Shown here: positions 25,911-35,219 of the stretch, in pieces
Layout of the letters: each line of letters begins with the position of its first letter
How positions within the stretch are numbered: position 1 is the first letter of the stretch
Assembly (NCBI GenBank): GCA_046154965.1
Contig: JBJXDY010000098.1
Coordinates: forward strand, 6,235-70,234
Origin: DATKFM01 sp046154965
GTDB taxonomy: Bacteria > Pseudomonadota > Alphaproteobacteria > Dongiales > Dongiaceae
Length of the DNA stretch: 64,000 nucleotides
Reading direction: 5' to 3'
The notes under the pieces: model-generated
What the model was told of the DNA's origin: nothing
Database searches by the model: none
What the model saw: only the letters and a program-made list of their open reading frames with translations
Position numbers and translations under genes: made by a program

Positions 25911-26686
25911 GCGAACACCTTCTTGAGCCGCTTGAATGTTGCGGTATGGGTAAGATCCAGATGCAGCGGTGTGACCGATATGTAGCCGCGACGGGTGGCC
26001 GCGAGATCCGTGTCGGACTCCAGGGATTCATCGCTGATGTAGTCGCCGATCCACAGGTAGGAGCGCCCGACCGGGTCGGTGGTCGGCACGATCTCGATCC
26101 CGCCGGGACGGCGGCCCTGGCGGGCAACGCGGATACCCTTCACATCCGCCGAAAGTATCTTGGGAAAATTGACGTTCATCAGAACGCCATCCGGCCAAGC
26201 GATCGAGGCCAACTTGCGGATGACCTTGGGTGCGTGATCCGCGGCGGTCTGCCAATGAACGTTGAGGCCGTCGCGCAGCTGAGACAGGGCGATGGCGGGA
26301 ATGCCCAGCAATGTCGCTTCCATGGCCGCAGCGATGGTGCCGGAGTAGGTCACGTCCTCTCCCAGATTGGCGCCGCGATTGACGCCGGAAAGGACGAGGT
26401 CCGGCGGTTTCCCTGGTATCAGCTTGTTGACGGCTACCAGCACGCAGTCAGTCGGCGTGCCGTCGATGGCAAAGCGGCGCGCCGATAGCTTACGAACTTG
26501 CAATGGCCGGCGCAGCGTCAGGGAATGGGCGGAACCGCTCTGCTCGATTTCCGACGACACGACCCAGACGTCTTTCGACAGGCTCTTTGCAGCTCTTTCG
26601 AGCACTTTGAGACCGGGCGCGTTGATGCCATCGTCGTTCGTCACGAGGATGCGAGCGCGCGACAGATTCAGGGGCGCCTTAAGCAT
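25907..26686 (-). CDS. surE: 5'/3'-nucleotidase SurE
   Basis: Metal-dependent phosphatase active on nucleoside monophosphates, linked to stationary-phase survival. At 259 residues it contains the metal-site motif ILVTNDDGINAPGL near residue 13-26, and LVLSGVNRGANLGEDVTYSGTIAAAMEA with the conserved Asn. The start overlaps the serS stop by 8 bp, indicating coupling. Confidence 0.96.
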   Translation of the reverse strand: MLKAPLNLSRARILVTNDDGINAPGLKVLERAAKSLSKDVWVVSSEIEQSGSAHSLTLRRPLQVRKLSARRFAIDGTPTDCVLVAVNKLIPGKPPDLVLSGVNRGANLGEDVTYSGTIAAAMEATLLGIPAIALSQLRDGLNVHWQTAADHAPKVIRKLASIAWPDGVLMNVNFPKILSADVKGIRVARQGRRPGGIEIVPTTDPVGRSYLWIGDYISDESLESDTDLAATRRGYISVTPLHLDLTHTATFKRLKKVFA

Positions 26687-27956
26687 AGGGCTCGATCACC
26701 CTCACGCCGCCCATGTAAGGCACCAGAACCTCCGGCAGCGTCACGCGCCCATCGGCTTCCTGGTAGTTCTCCAGCACCGCGATCATGGTGCGGCCGATCG
26801 CAAGGCCGGAGCCGTTCAGGGTATGCACGAAGCGCGTGCCCTTCTCGCCGGATTTGCGCGCGCGGGCCTTCATCCGCCGGGCCTGGAAGTCGCCGCAGTT
26901 GGAACAGCTGGAGATCTCGCGATAGGCCTGCTGCCCCGGCAGCCAGACCTCGATATCGTAGGTCTTTTGCGCGGAGAAGCCCATGTCGCCGGTGCAGAGC
27001 GTGACCACGCGGTAGGAGAGGCCGAGGCGCTTCAGCACTTCTTCCGCACAGGAGGTCATGCGCTCATGCTCGGCGCCGGAGTGGTCGGGGTGGGCGATGG
27101 AGACCAGCTCGACCTTGGAGAATTGGTGCTGGCGGATCATGCCGCGGGTGTCCTTGCCGGCGGCACCCGCTTCGGAGCGGAAGCAGGGCGTGTGGGCGGT
27201 GAAACGCAGCGGCAGCTTGTCCTCGTCGATGATGCTGTCGGCCGCCAGGTTGGTGAGCGGCACTTCCGAGGTCGGTATCAGCCAGAACCCCTCCTCCGTA
27301 TGGAAGAGATCGGCAGCGAATTTGGGCAGCTGGCCGGTGCCGTAAACGGCGCTATCGCGCACCAGATAGGGCGGCAGGATCTCGGTATAGCCGAACTCGC
27401 GGGTATGGATGTCCAGCATGAAGGCGGCGAGCGCCCGTTCCATGCGTGCGAGATTGTGCTTCAGCACCACGAACCTGGCGCCCGACAGCTTGGACGCGGC
27501 GTCGAAATCCATCTGGCCCAGGGCCTCGCCGATCTCGAAATGCTGCTTGGGCGCGAACGCGAAGTTTCTGACATTGCCGTGGCGGCGGATCTCCACATTG
27601 GCGTCGGCGTCGGCACCGGGTGGAACATCCTCGGCCGGCAGGTTCGGGATTGCCGACAAGAGTTGATCCAGTTTCTCCGACTGGGCCTTCTCCGCCGCCT
27701 CGGCCTCCTCCATGGCGGACTTCAGGCTCGCCACCTCGACCATCAGGGCGCCGGCGTCCTGCCCTTTGGATTTGGCAGCGCCCACCTGTTTAGAGACTTC
27801 ATTGCGCTTGGCCTGCAGCTCTTGCAGCCGCGTCTGCGCGGCCCGGCGCGCCATGTCGAGCGCCAGAATTTCCGTCGACTGCACGGCGAGGCCGCGCTTG
27901 CGCAGGCCGGCGTCAAAGCGCTGGGGATCGTCGCGAATGGTCTTGAGGTCGTGCAT
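26679..27956 (-). CDS. serS: Seryl-tRNA synthetase
   Basis: Class II synthetase charging tRNA-Ser. The 425-residue protein has the N-terminal coiled-coil tRNA-binding arm (about 30-110) and the catalytic motifs: motif 2 FRSEAGAAGKDTRGMIRQHQF (positions are around residue 255-275; key FRxE and RxHQF) and motif 3 GLAIGRTMIAVLE. First gene of the serS-surE-pcm-nlpD group, 117 bp after tatC. Confidence 0.97.
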   Translation of the reverse strand: MHDLKTIRDDPQRFDAGLRKRGLAVQSTEILALDMARRAAQTRLQELQAKRNEVSKQVGAAKSKGQDAGALMVEVASLKSAMEEAEAAEKAQSEKLDQLLSAIPNLPAEDVPPGADADANVEIRRHGNVRNFAFAPKQHFEIGEALGQMDFDAASKLSGARFVVLKHNLARMERALAAFMLDIHTREFGYTEILPPYLVRDSAVYGTGQLPKFAADLFHTEEGFWLIPTSEVPLTNLAADSIIDEDKLPLRFTAHTPCFRSEAGAAGKDTRGMIRQHQFSKVELVSIAHPDHSGAEHERMTSCAEEVLKRLGLSYRVVTLCTGDMGFSAQKTYDIEVWLPGQQAYREISSCSNCGDFQARRMKARARKSGEKGTRFVHTLNGSGLAIGRTMIAVLENYQEADGRVTLPEVLVPYMGGVRVIEPYA

Positions 27957-28073
27957 TGCCAGCCGTTATGCGTGCCGAATCAACGGCGTAAATGTATAGG
28001 GCTTGGCTGGGAGTCCGTCTACCCGCCTTCGCCAAGGCTTCGGCGGGCGAGCGGGCCGCTGCGCGAAAACCGG

Positions 28074-28886
28074 CTACTCGGCGGCGGCGGTGGTTTCTTC
28101 GGCGGCGCGTTTCTTCTCGACCATGCGGGCGACGATGACGGAAACCTCATAGAGCAGGCAGAGCGGAATGGCGAGGCTGAGCTGGCTGATCGGGTCCGGC
28201 GGCGTCACGATGGCGGCGAAGATGAACACGAAGACAATCGCGTAACGCCGCTTACTGCGCAGGGTTTCCGCCGACAGGATGCCGACGCGCGCCAACAGCG
28301 TCAGCAGCACCGGCAACTGGAACGACAGGCCGAAGGCGAAGATCAGCCACATCACCAGGGAGACGTACTCGCCGACCTTCGGCATCAGTTCGAGGGGCGG
28401 ATCGCCGGGCGCTCCGACAGTCTGGAAGCCGATGAAAAACGCCCAAGCGGCCGGCAGCATCAGATAGTAGAGCAACGACGAGCCGAAGAGGAACATGAAT
28501 GGCGTGGCGACGATGAAGGGCAGGAACGCCGCCTTTTCTTGCCGATAAAGACCCGGTGCCACAAAAGCCCAGACCTGTCCCATGATCACGGGAAAGGCCA
28601 CGACCAGGGCGCCGAACACGCTCAATTTGACGCGGGTGAAGAAGGCTTCGGTCAGGTTCGTATAGATGATCTTCGGGATATCGGTGCCGTACTTGCCGAT
28701 CCAGGCCTCGTTGAGCGGCTTGACCAGGAAGGCCAGGATTTCCTCGGAGATGAACCAGCAACCGATGAAGGCGACGATCAGGAAGACGAAGGCGATGATC
28801 AGCCGCCTGCGCAACTCGATCAGATGATCGAGCAGCGGCATCTTCTTCGCCTCGTTCGGATCTTCGACAGGTTTCGCCTTGGCCAT
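28074..28886 (-). CDS. tatC: Sec-independent protein translocase subunit TatC
   Basis: Polytopic receptor of the twin-arginine export system. The 270-residue protein has six membrane segments and the conserved N-terminal LLDHLIELRRRL (residues 18-29), the FTRVKLS...  loop and the P-rich periplasmic cap. It follows tatB with a 5-bp gap. The Tat substrate-type binding protein at 53-1177 would be one client. Confidence 0.96.
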   Translation of the reverse strand: MAKAKPVEDPNEAKKMPLLDHLIELRRRLIIAFVFLIVAFIGCWFISEEILAFLVKPLNEAWIGKYGTDIPKIIYTNLTEAFFTRVKLSVFGALVVAFPVIMGQVWAFVAPGLYRQEKAAFLPFIVATPFMFLFGSSLLYYLMLPAAWAFFIGFQTVGAPGDPPLELMPKVGEYVSLVMWLIFAFGLSFQLPVLLTLLARVGILSAETLRSKRRYAIVFVFIFAAIVTPPDPISQLSLAIPLCLLYEVSVIVARMVEKKRAAEETTAAAE

Positions 28887-28891
28887 TGGAA

Positions 28892-29362
28892 CTACGCCGG
28901 TTTTGCTTCCGGCGCCGCTGCTGGTTCAACGACCGGCGCGGGCGCGGCCGGCGCCGGAGCGGCGGCCGGGATCGATGACGTGCTGGCAGTCGGCGTTAAA
29001 GTGCTTGTTGAAGAGTTGGCGGAAGGAGCAATCGGTGTCGCGGCTTGCGCGGTGACACTCATGGATTTTTTCAGTTCGTCCTCGTTCAGCGCCTTCTTCA
29101 TCTCGCCGGTGGGATCGATGGTCTTTTCCAGCATCTGATTGACGCTGCGGCCGGTAACAGAGGTGACCGCCTTGCGGGCGTCTTCCAACTCGGCCTCGCG
29201 GACGATTTCGTCAACGCCGCTCTGGAACTCGCGCGCCATCTTGCGCGCCTGCTTCATCCAGTAAGCGAAGGTCTTGAGCGCATTCGGCAGCTCCTTGGGG
29301 CCGATGACCACAAGGGCCACGACCGCGATAACGGCCATCTCGGACCATCCGATATCGAACAT
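28892..29362 (-). CDS. tatB: Sec-independent protein translocase subunit TatB
   Basis: Single-span Tat subunit that, with TatC, receives signal peptides. At 156 residues it has the short N-terminal membrane helix with MFDIGWSEMAVIAVVALVV and the GPKELP hinge (residues 21-26), an amphipathic helix, and a long Ala/Pro-rich tail typical of alphaproteobacteria. Between tatA and tatC. Confidence 0.95.
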   Translation of the reverse strand: MFDIGWSEMAVIAVVALVVIGPKELPNALKTFAYWMKQARKMAREFQSGVDEIVREAELEDARKAVTSVTGRSVNQMLEKTIDPTGEMKKALNEDELKKSMSVTAQAATPIAPSANSSTSTLTPTASTSSIPAAAPAPAAPAPVVEPAAAPEAKPA

Positions 29363-29404
29363 GCTGCTCCCCGCGCCGCCTTTGGTGCGCGGCCGCCGAA
29401 CGCC

Positions 29405-29620
29405 TTAGCTGGCGGCGTTGTCTTTCTGAGTGACCGTGTTGTCGATCACCTTGCCGGCTTCGGCCTCGACCTTTTCCTTGTCGTCCTTCATGCCCTTCTT
29501 GAAGGCTCTTATGCCCTGCGCGGTATCGCCCATGATTTGCGCGATCTTACCTTTACCGCCGAACAGCAGCAGGACGACGGCCAAAGCGATCAACCAATGC
29601 CAAATGCTCAAGCTACCCAT
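29405..29620 (-). CDS. tatA: Sec-independent protein translocase subunit TatA
   Basis: Pore-forming Tat subunit, 71 residues: membrane helix with WHWLIALAVVLLLFGG, the FGGKGKI hinge and amphipathic helix GIRAFKKGMKDD. The ATG at 29620 has a perfect AGGAGGT 8 nt upstream; a longer reading from 29689 is not needed. First of tatABC. Confidence 0.96.
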   Translation of the reverse strand: MGSLSIWHWLIALAVVLLLFGGKGKIAQIMGDTAQGIRAFKKGMKDDKEKVEAEAGKVIDNTVTQKDNAAS

Positions 29621-29782
29621 GATGGCGGACCTCCTAGCCCGTATTTTCGCGGCGCGCGGGACTATGGCAAAACGCCATAACCCCCGCAATACGACATTCT
29701 GCCCCTATAATTTGGTCCGTGCCAGCCGGGTTCAAGGGAAAATCAAGGGATTAGCCCGGTTTCTTTGGTCCAATTCCGGCCC

Positions 29783-30499
29783 TTAGTCCTCGTCCGGAAG
29801 CTGCTCAAGGTCGCCCACCAGGGAGGCCTCGTCGAAGTCGCCCATGGCCACCAGCTCCTCCTGGTCATCAGTATCGTCGCTATCGCCTTCTTCCCCTTCG
29901 GGATTGTCCTGATTGGCCGGCCGGGCGGTGTCGGACAGGGCCTGGGCGCCCAGGGCCGACAGGGCCGAGCGGACATCCAGCAGGCCGGCGGCGCGCAACT
30001 CCTCGACTCCGGGCAGGGCGTCCAGGCTGTCGAGGCCGAACTGCCCCAGGAAGGCGTCCGTCGTCACCCAGGTCACCGGACGGCCGGGCGTACGGCGGCG
30101 GCCCTTCGGCCGGACCCAACCGATCTCCAACAAGGTGTCCAGGGTGCCCTTGGACAGGGCGACGCCCCTCACCTCCTCGACCTCCGCCCGGGTCACCGGC
30201 TGGTGATAGGCGATGACCGCGAGGGTCTCCAGAGCGGCGCGGGACAGGCGGCGCGTGACCTTGGCTTCGATCTGCAGCTGCGAGCCCAGGTCCGGCGCGG
30301 TCCGGAAGATCCATTTGCCGTCGAGCCGCACGAGATTGACGCCACGATTGGCGTAAAGGCCCGCAACCTCGTCCATCAATTCGCGGAAATCCACGCCCTC
30401 GGGCAGCCGCGATTTGATGCCGGCATCGGACACGGGGTCGGTGGAGGCGAAGATCAGCGCCTCGACCATGCGAATCTGTTGAAAGCGTTCCTCGCTCAT
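29783..30499 (-). CDS. scpB: Segregation and condensation protein B
   Basis: Winged-helix subunit of the SMC-ScpAB condensin. With the start at 30499 the protein has 238 residues: MVEALIFASTDPVSDAGI, RLSRAALETLAVIAYHQPVTRAEVEEVRG and a second winged helix with GRPVTWVTTDAFL, then an acidic C-terminal tail. The ATG overlaps the scpA stop (ATGA). An upstream in-frame extension lies wholly inside scpA and is rejected. Confidence 0.95.
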   Translation of the reverse strand: MSEERFQQIRMVEALIFASTDPVSDAGIKSRLPEGVDFRELMDEVAGLYANRGVNLVRLDGKWIFRTAPDLGSQLQIEAKVTRRLSRAALETLAVIAYHQPVTRAEVEEVRGVALSKGTLDTLLEIGWVRPKGRRRTPGRPVTWVTTDAFLGQFGLDSLDALPGVEELRAAGLLDVRSALSALGAQALSDTARPANQDNPEGEEGDSDDTDDQEELVAMGDFDEASLVGDLEQLPDED

Positions 30500-31242
30500 T
30501 GCTCCACTCTCGTGCGGCCGCGCAGGAATATCGGGCCGAATATCTGCTCCTGACGCAACTCCGCTTTCCCCGACCGCACCATCTCCAGGGTCGCCGCGAA
30601 CATCGCCGCGACAGCGGAGCGCCCGCCCATGCCGTCGTTCAGTTGCGGCGGCAGGAAGGTCGAGAGCGTCTTCCACTCCATCGTATGTCCCAGCATGTCG
30701 CCGAGTCGCTTCAGCGCCTCATCCATCGAATAGAGTTCGGTCGGCATGATGCGCAGCAGACCCTGCTGACGCCGCGTCGCGATCGAGCCGTAGGCCCGGA
30801 GGAGTTCGAAGAGCTTCACATTGTACACCACTTTCTGCCGCACCGGCAGCCGTTCGGCGCCGCCGCGGTGGAAGAAGTCGTGGCCTAGCTGCGGCCGCTC
30901 CATAAGCTTGCCGGCGACATTCCGCATGGCTTCGAGCCGCTGCAGTTGGAAGGCCAATGCCGCCGCCATCTGTGCGCCCGTGGGCTCGCCACCCTCCACT
31001 TCGGGCTCCGGCAGCAGCAGCTTCGACTTCAGGAAAGCGAGCCACGCCGCCATCACCAGATAGTCGGCCGCCAGCTCCAACCGAAGCCGCCGCGCGCGGG
31101 CGACGAAGGAAAGATATTGATCCGCCAGGGCGAGGATGGAGATCTTCTTCAAGTCGACCTTCTGATCCCGCGCCAGGGTCAGCAGGACGTCGATCGGTCC
31201 CTCATACCCGTCGAGATCGAGCAGGAATTGCGAGTCGCTCAT
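30496..31242 (-). CDS. scpA: Segregation and condensation protein A
   Basis: Kleisin subunit that bridges the SMC heads. The 248-residue form from ATG 31242 starts next to the conserved LDLDGYEGPIDVLLTLARDQKVDL and retains ADYLVMAAWLAFLKSKLLLP; the C-terminal winged helix ends the protein. A TTG at 31275 (11 codons upstream) has a better ribosome-binding site (GGGGAGAACAGG) and gives a plausible N-terminus, so the true start may be there. Downstream of nagZ, overlapping scpB. Confidence 0.93.
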   Translation of the reverse strand: MSDSQFLLDLDGYEGPIDVLLTLARDQKVDLKKISILALADQYLSFVARARRLRLELAADYLVMAAWLAFLKSKLLLPEPEVEGGEPTGAQMAAALAFQLQRLEAMRNVAGKLMERPQLGHDFFHRGGAERLPVRQKVVYNVKLFELLRAYGSIATRRQQGLLRIMPTELYSMDEALKRLGDMLGHTMEWKTLSTFLPPQLNDGMGGRSAVAAMFAATLEMVRSGKAELRQEQIFGPIFLRGRTRVEQ

Positions 31243-31382
31243 CGGCTCCCGCGGTCTGTCTTCGAATTCGTCGGTCAACCTGTTCTCCCCGGAAAAGAGA
31301 GCGTTTCCGGCCTGGGTCCAAGGCCGCACAGAACCGCGGCCACGCCAGCGATTAGCGCCTTGCCGCGGCCCTGTCCACCCCG

Positions 31383-32396
31383 TCAAACAGCCAGCAGCGC
31401 ATCGACTCGCGCTTGTGCATCGGCGATGTCGATTCGTTCTCGCGTATTAACGATCCTGAGGCCGGATTGGACCCGTTCCAGGGCCGCCATCGTCAGCGGT
31501 GGGACGGCTTCAGCTACCTGCCGCATCTCGTCCATGTTGCCATTGCAATGCAGGGCCACGTCGCAGCCCGCCGCCAGCGCCCTCTGGGCCCGCTGGCGCA
31601 AGCTGCCTTCCAGCGCCTGCATCGAGAGGTCGTCGGAAAACAACAGCCCCTGAAATCCGATGGCGCCGCGGATGGTTTTGTCGATGACAGTTTTCGAGGC
31701 GGTAGCCGGCGCTGCGGCGTCGAGGGCGGTAAAGAGGATATGCGCCGTCATCGCCCAGGGCATGTCGCGCAAGGCCCGGAACGGCGCGAAGTCGGTGCGC
31801 AGCAACTCGTCCGCTTTCGCGGTCACGCGCGGCAATTCGATATGGCTGTCGGCGACGGCGCGGCCGTGGCCCGGCATATGCTTGATGACGGGGATGATGC
31901 CGCCATCGAGAAAGCCTTCGCAGGCGGCCCGGGCTAGCGCAGCAACGATAGCCGGATCGTCACTGTAGGCGCGATCGCCGATGGCCCGATGGGTGATCGG
32001 CAGCCGCAGATCGAGCACCGGCGCACAGTCGACATTGAAACCGAGCGTGGCGAGGTCCTCGGCGATCAGGCGCGCATTCAATCGCGCGCATTCGAGGGCT
32101 GCCGCGAGGTCGCGGCGGGCCAATTCGCCGATGACGGCGGCGGCCGGCCGCTTGCGCCAAGTGGGCGGCTGCAACCGCTGCACCCGGCCGCCCTCCTCGT
32201 CGATCATGACGGGGGCGTCGCGGCGCCCGACGCAGCGGCGCATGTCGGCGATCAGGGCGCGGATCTGCTTCGGCGACTCGCAATTGCGCTGGAACAGGAT
32301 AAAGCCGAGCGGCCTGGACACGCGGAAGAAGCGCCGCTCCTCATCGGTGAGAACCGTTCCCAGACAACCGAAGATGCAGGCCAGCGGTGCAGCCAT
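31383..32396 (-). CDS. nagZ: Beta-N-acetylhexosaminidase (GH3)
   Basis: Cytosolic glycosidase of peptidoglycan recycling that removes GlcNAc from anhydromuropeptides. The 337-residue protein shows the NagZ-specific loop KHMPGHGRAVADSH (carrying the His/Asp dyad) and the nucleophile Asp in LFSDDLSM; no signal peptide, as expected. It lies between the SPOR-protein gene and scpA, a usual alphaproteobacterial order. Confidence 0.94.
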   Translation of the reverse strand: MAAPLACIFGCLGTVLTDEERRFFRVSRPLGFILFQRNCESPKQIRALIADMRRCVGRRDAPVMIDEEGGRVQRLQPPTWRKRPAAAVIGELARRDLAAALECARLNARLIAEDLATLGFNVDCAPVLDLRLPITHRAIGDRAYSDDPAIVAALARAACEGFLDGGIIPVIKHMPGHGRAVADSHIELPRVTAKADELLRTDFAPFRALRDMPWAMTAHILFTALDAAAPATASKTVIDKTIRGAIGFQGLLFSDDLSMQALEGSLRQRAQRALAAGCDVALHCNGNMDEMRQVAEAVPPLTMAALERVQSGLRIVNTRERIDIADAQARVDALLAV

Positions 32397-32409
32397 CAGT
32401 CTAAGGCAC

Positions 32410-33465
32410 TCACGGCGCCACGACCATGCAGCCCTGCTCCAGCTTCTTCAGCGCCACGCAGGCATCGGTGGCGGCGGCGCGATCGTTGAATGGCCCGGCT
32501 TGAACACGGTAGAACTTACCGTCGCTGCCCTTGTCGATCTCGACCACAGTGAGCTCTTTGCCGCTGAGCAGCTGGGCATGCTTTTTCTGCAGCTTAGCCC
32601 AGGTTTCCCGGGCGCCGTCCTTGGTCTTCACCGCCGCGAGTTGAACGCGGTAGGCGGCGCCCAGGGATGCGGTCTGATCAACAACGTCCGTGATAGTCGA
32701 TTCGGCCGGTGCAGCCGGTGTCTCTGGCGCGGCTTCGCTCGCTGAGCCGCCGCCCGCGCTCGGTTCCACATTTGATGCAGCCGCCGCGGCATCATCGGTC
32801 ACATCAAAAGCCGGCGCTGGAACCTGCGGGATATTGCCGGACGCATCCGAAGACTTGTCGCTGCCCGCCGGGGCGGTTTCCGCGGGGGCCGGCGGCGGCA
32901 AGGGCATCGGCGTCTCCGGCTGTCCGAGCAGGACTTCCGTTTGCGACTTGGCTTCCCCGCTCAGGGTGTCATAGATCGCCACGTCCTGGTTAAGGGGCCG
33001 CATGCCACCTTCATTTGCCGGACGCATTTTCTCCGGGCCCTGCTCTGCTGCCACAACAGGCAGATCCGCATCCGCCACGACCGTCCGCTCGCTCTGGTTC
33101 ATCAGCATCAGCAGCGGCACGAAGATGGCGAAGGCGCTGACCGCAACAATGCCGATCCAGAGCAGCGGCCGTGTGCGGCCGGGACCATCGGGCAAGGCAG
33201 CGGACCCTGGCGCGGCAGCTGGCCCGTCATGGCTGGGGCGCGGCGGAATCTCCGGGCCGCTGTCACCGTCATCGACCGCCAAGTCCGGAAAAAGTTGCGG
33301 CTCCTGAGTGATTTCGCCAGGCTGGTTTGCGGCCATCGCCGCACGCGCGGCCGCGGTCAGAATCCGATCCTGGCTATAGACAGGGTCAAGCACGGGCTGG
33401 CGCCGCTGCAAGGCGGGGCCGCCTTGGGTCGGCCGTCGGGAAAATTCCGGGTCCTTGGGTATCAT
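32410..33465 (-). CDS. SPOR-domain inner-membrane protein
   Basis: A 351-residue bitopic protein: cytoplasmic N-terminal part of about 100 residues, one membrane helix (about 102-122, LLWIGIVAVSAFAIFVPLLML), a long Ala/Pro/Glu-rich periplasmic linker, and a C-terminal SPOR domain (about 270-351; YRVQLAAVKTKDGARETW ... FYRVQAGPF) that binds denuded glycan at division sites. The start overlaps the argS stop by one base (TGATG). Probably a divisome-associated protein. Confidence 0.88.
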   Translation of the reverse strand: MIPKDPEFSRRPTQGGPALQRRQPVLDPVYSQDRILTAAARAAMAANQPGEITQEPQLFPDLAVDDGDSGPEIPPRPSHDGPAAAPGSAALPDGPGRTRPLLWIGIVAVSAFAIFVPLLMLMNQSERTVVADADLPVVAAEQGPEKMRPANEGGMRPLNQDVAIYDTLSGEAKSQTEVLLGQPETPMPLPPPAPAETAPAGSDKSSDASGNIPQVPAPAFDVTDDAAAAASNVEPSAGGGSASEAAPETPAAPAESTITDVVDQTASLGAAYRVQLAAVKTKDGARETWAKLQKKHAQLLSGKELTVVEIDKGSDGKFYRVQAGPFNDRAAATDACVALKKLEQGCMVVAP

Positions 33466-35219
33466 CAGCGCATCTCCTCAACTGGTTCTACCCCCATGAC
33501 TTCCAACCCAGATGCAATGACGAACGCCATTGCCTGCACCATCGCCAGTCGTGCCGCTGTCAGCGGCAAATCGTCTGGACGCAAAAGGCGCCGGTCGGCG
33601 TTTTCTGTTCCGCTAGTCCAAAGCGCATGAAATGCAGAGGCCACATCGTGAAGGTAGAAGGCAACGCGATGAGGCTCATGCGCCTCGGCCGCGGCCTCCA
33701 CGATCTTTGGCCAAGACGCCATCTGCTTGATGAGGGTTAGCTCAGCGTCGCTGGTCAGCTTTGTGAGATCGGCGTTTGAAAGCGATGTCGGCGAAATGTC
33801 CATGCTCGGAAAGTCCCGTTGTGCAATACGCAACACAGAGCAAGCCCGAGCATGGGCATACTGCACATAGAAGACAGGATTTTCGCGCGACATCTCGACA
33901 ACCTTCGTCAGGTCGAATTCCAGCGGTGCGTCATTGGTGCGCGTCAGCATGATGAAGCGCACGGCGCCCTTGCCCACCTCGCCGACGACTTCGCGGAGCG
34001 TGACGAAAATGCCTTTGCGCTTCGCCATCTTTACCGGCTGACCGTCGCGCAGCAGCGTGACGAGCTGGCACAGCTTCACATCCAGCGAACCCTTGCCGCC
34101 GGTGACCGCCTTCACCGCCGACTTCATCCGCTTCACATGGCCGCCGTGATCTGCGCCCCACACATCGATCATCTCCGGACAGCCACGAAGGAACTTGTCG
34201 TAGTGATAGGCGATATCGGAAGCAAAATAGGTCCAACTACCGTCCGACTTCCGCAGCGGCCGGTCGACGTCGTCGCCGAAATCGGTGGAGCGGAACAGGG
34301 TCTGCGGCCGCGGCTCCCAATCGTCGGGCTTCATGCCCTTTGGCGGACTGAGCACACCGACATAGAGCAAGCCGTCATCCTCAAGCTTGTTCAGGGCGCG
34401 TTCCACCGCACCTGACTCCACGACGTTGCGCTCGGAGGAAAAGACATCCTGGCGGATACCCAAGAGCACGAGATCCTCGCGAATGCCGGCCATGATCTGA
34501 TCGATAGCGAACTGCCGGACCGGGACGAGCCACTCGCTCTCCGGCTTATCCAGCCATTTCTTGCCGTCGCGCTTTGCCAGGGCCTGGCCGACATCCATCA
34601 GATACTCGCCGGGATAGAACCCCTCGGGAATAGCCGGGATGGCTTCGCCCAAGGCCTCCCGGTAGCGGAGATGGGTCGAGCGCGCGAGCACATCGACCTG
34701 GGTACCCGCGTCGTTGATGTAGTATTCCTTCGTGACGCTATGCCCGGCCTTGGCCAGCAGGCTGGCCAGCGCGTCGCCATACACCGCGCCCCGGGCATGG
34801 GCCACATGGAGCGGGCCCGTGGGGTTTGCCGAAACGTACTCGACGTTCACCTTGCGGCCTTGTCCGATCTTGGAGTCGCCGTACCGTATGCCGGCAGCAA
34901 GAATATCGCCGATTCGCGCCTGCCAGAACGATTCCGCCAGATGCAGGTTGATGAAGCCCGGACCGGCGATATCGACCTTCCGCACTTCCTTGCGGCTCCG
35001 CAGGGCATCGGCAATCAGTTGCGCCAGGTCGCGCGGCTTCAGCCCGAGCCCCTTGGACAGGACCATCGCGGCATTGGTCGAGAGATCGCCGTGGGTCGGG
35101 TCACGCGGCAGCTCTACGGAGACGCGGGCCATATCCACATCGCCCGCGATTTTGCCGGCGGCCTGAAGGCCGCGCAGCGCCGCGGCAACCTCATCGTGGA
35201 AGTAGGCGAAGAGATTCAT
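33465..35219 (-). CDS. argS: Arginyl-tRNA synthetase
   Basis: Class I synthetase charging tRNA-Arg, 584 residues. N-terminal Add-1 domain, the HIGH-equivalent in SANPTGPLHVAHARGAVYGD (HVAH), the KMSKS-equivalent at KMAKRKG (genomic 34015-34035 region), and the DALR anticodon-binding domain at the C-terminus. The KMSKS Ser is Ala here. Its start overlaps the dgt stop by one base and its end overlaps the SPOR gene, so the three are coupled. Confidence 0.96.
   Translation of the reverse strand: MNLFAYFHDEVAAALRGLQAAGKIAGDVDMARVSVELPRDPTHGDLSTNAAMVLSKGLGLKPRDLAQLIADALRSRKEVRKVDIAGPGFINLHLAESFWQARIGDILAAGIRYGDSKIGQGRKVNVEYVSANPTGPLHVAHARGAVYGDALASLLAKAGHSVTKEYYINDAGTQVDVLARSTHLRYREALGEAIPAIPEGFYPGEYLMDVGQALAKRDGKKWLDKPESEWLVPVRQFAIDQIMAGIREDLVLLGIRQDVFSSERNVVESGAVERALNKLEDDGLLYVGVLSPPKGMKPDDWEPRPQTLFRSTDFGDDVDRPLRKSDGSWTYFASDIAYHYDKFLRGCPEMIDVWGADHGGHVKRMKSAVKAVTGGKGSLDVKLCQLVTLLRDGQPVKMAKRKGIFVTLREVVGEVGKGAVRFIMLTRTNDAPLEFDLTKVVEMSRENPVFYVQYAHARACSVLRIAQRDFPSMDISPTSLSNADLTKLTSDAELTLIKQMASWPKIVEAAAEAHEPHRVAFYLHDVASAFHALWTSGTENADRRLLRPDDLPLTAARLAMVQAMAFVIASGLEVMGVEPVEEMR

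Noticed and set aside
26367..29138. A 923-codon plus-strand frame across surE, serS and tatC
   Set aside because: Antisense to four confidently identified genes; composition is that of a reverse-complement shadow.
31243..31386. Upstream extension of scpA to 31386
   Set aside because: Starts with TTG inside nagZ and encodes a biased peptide; only the TTG at 31275 remains a realistic alternative.
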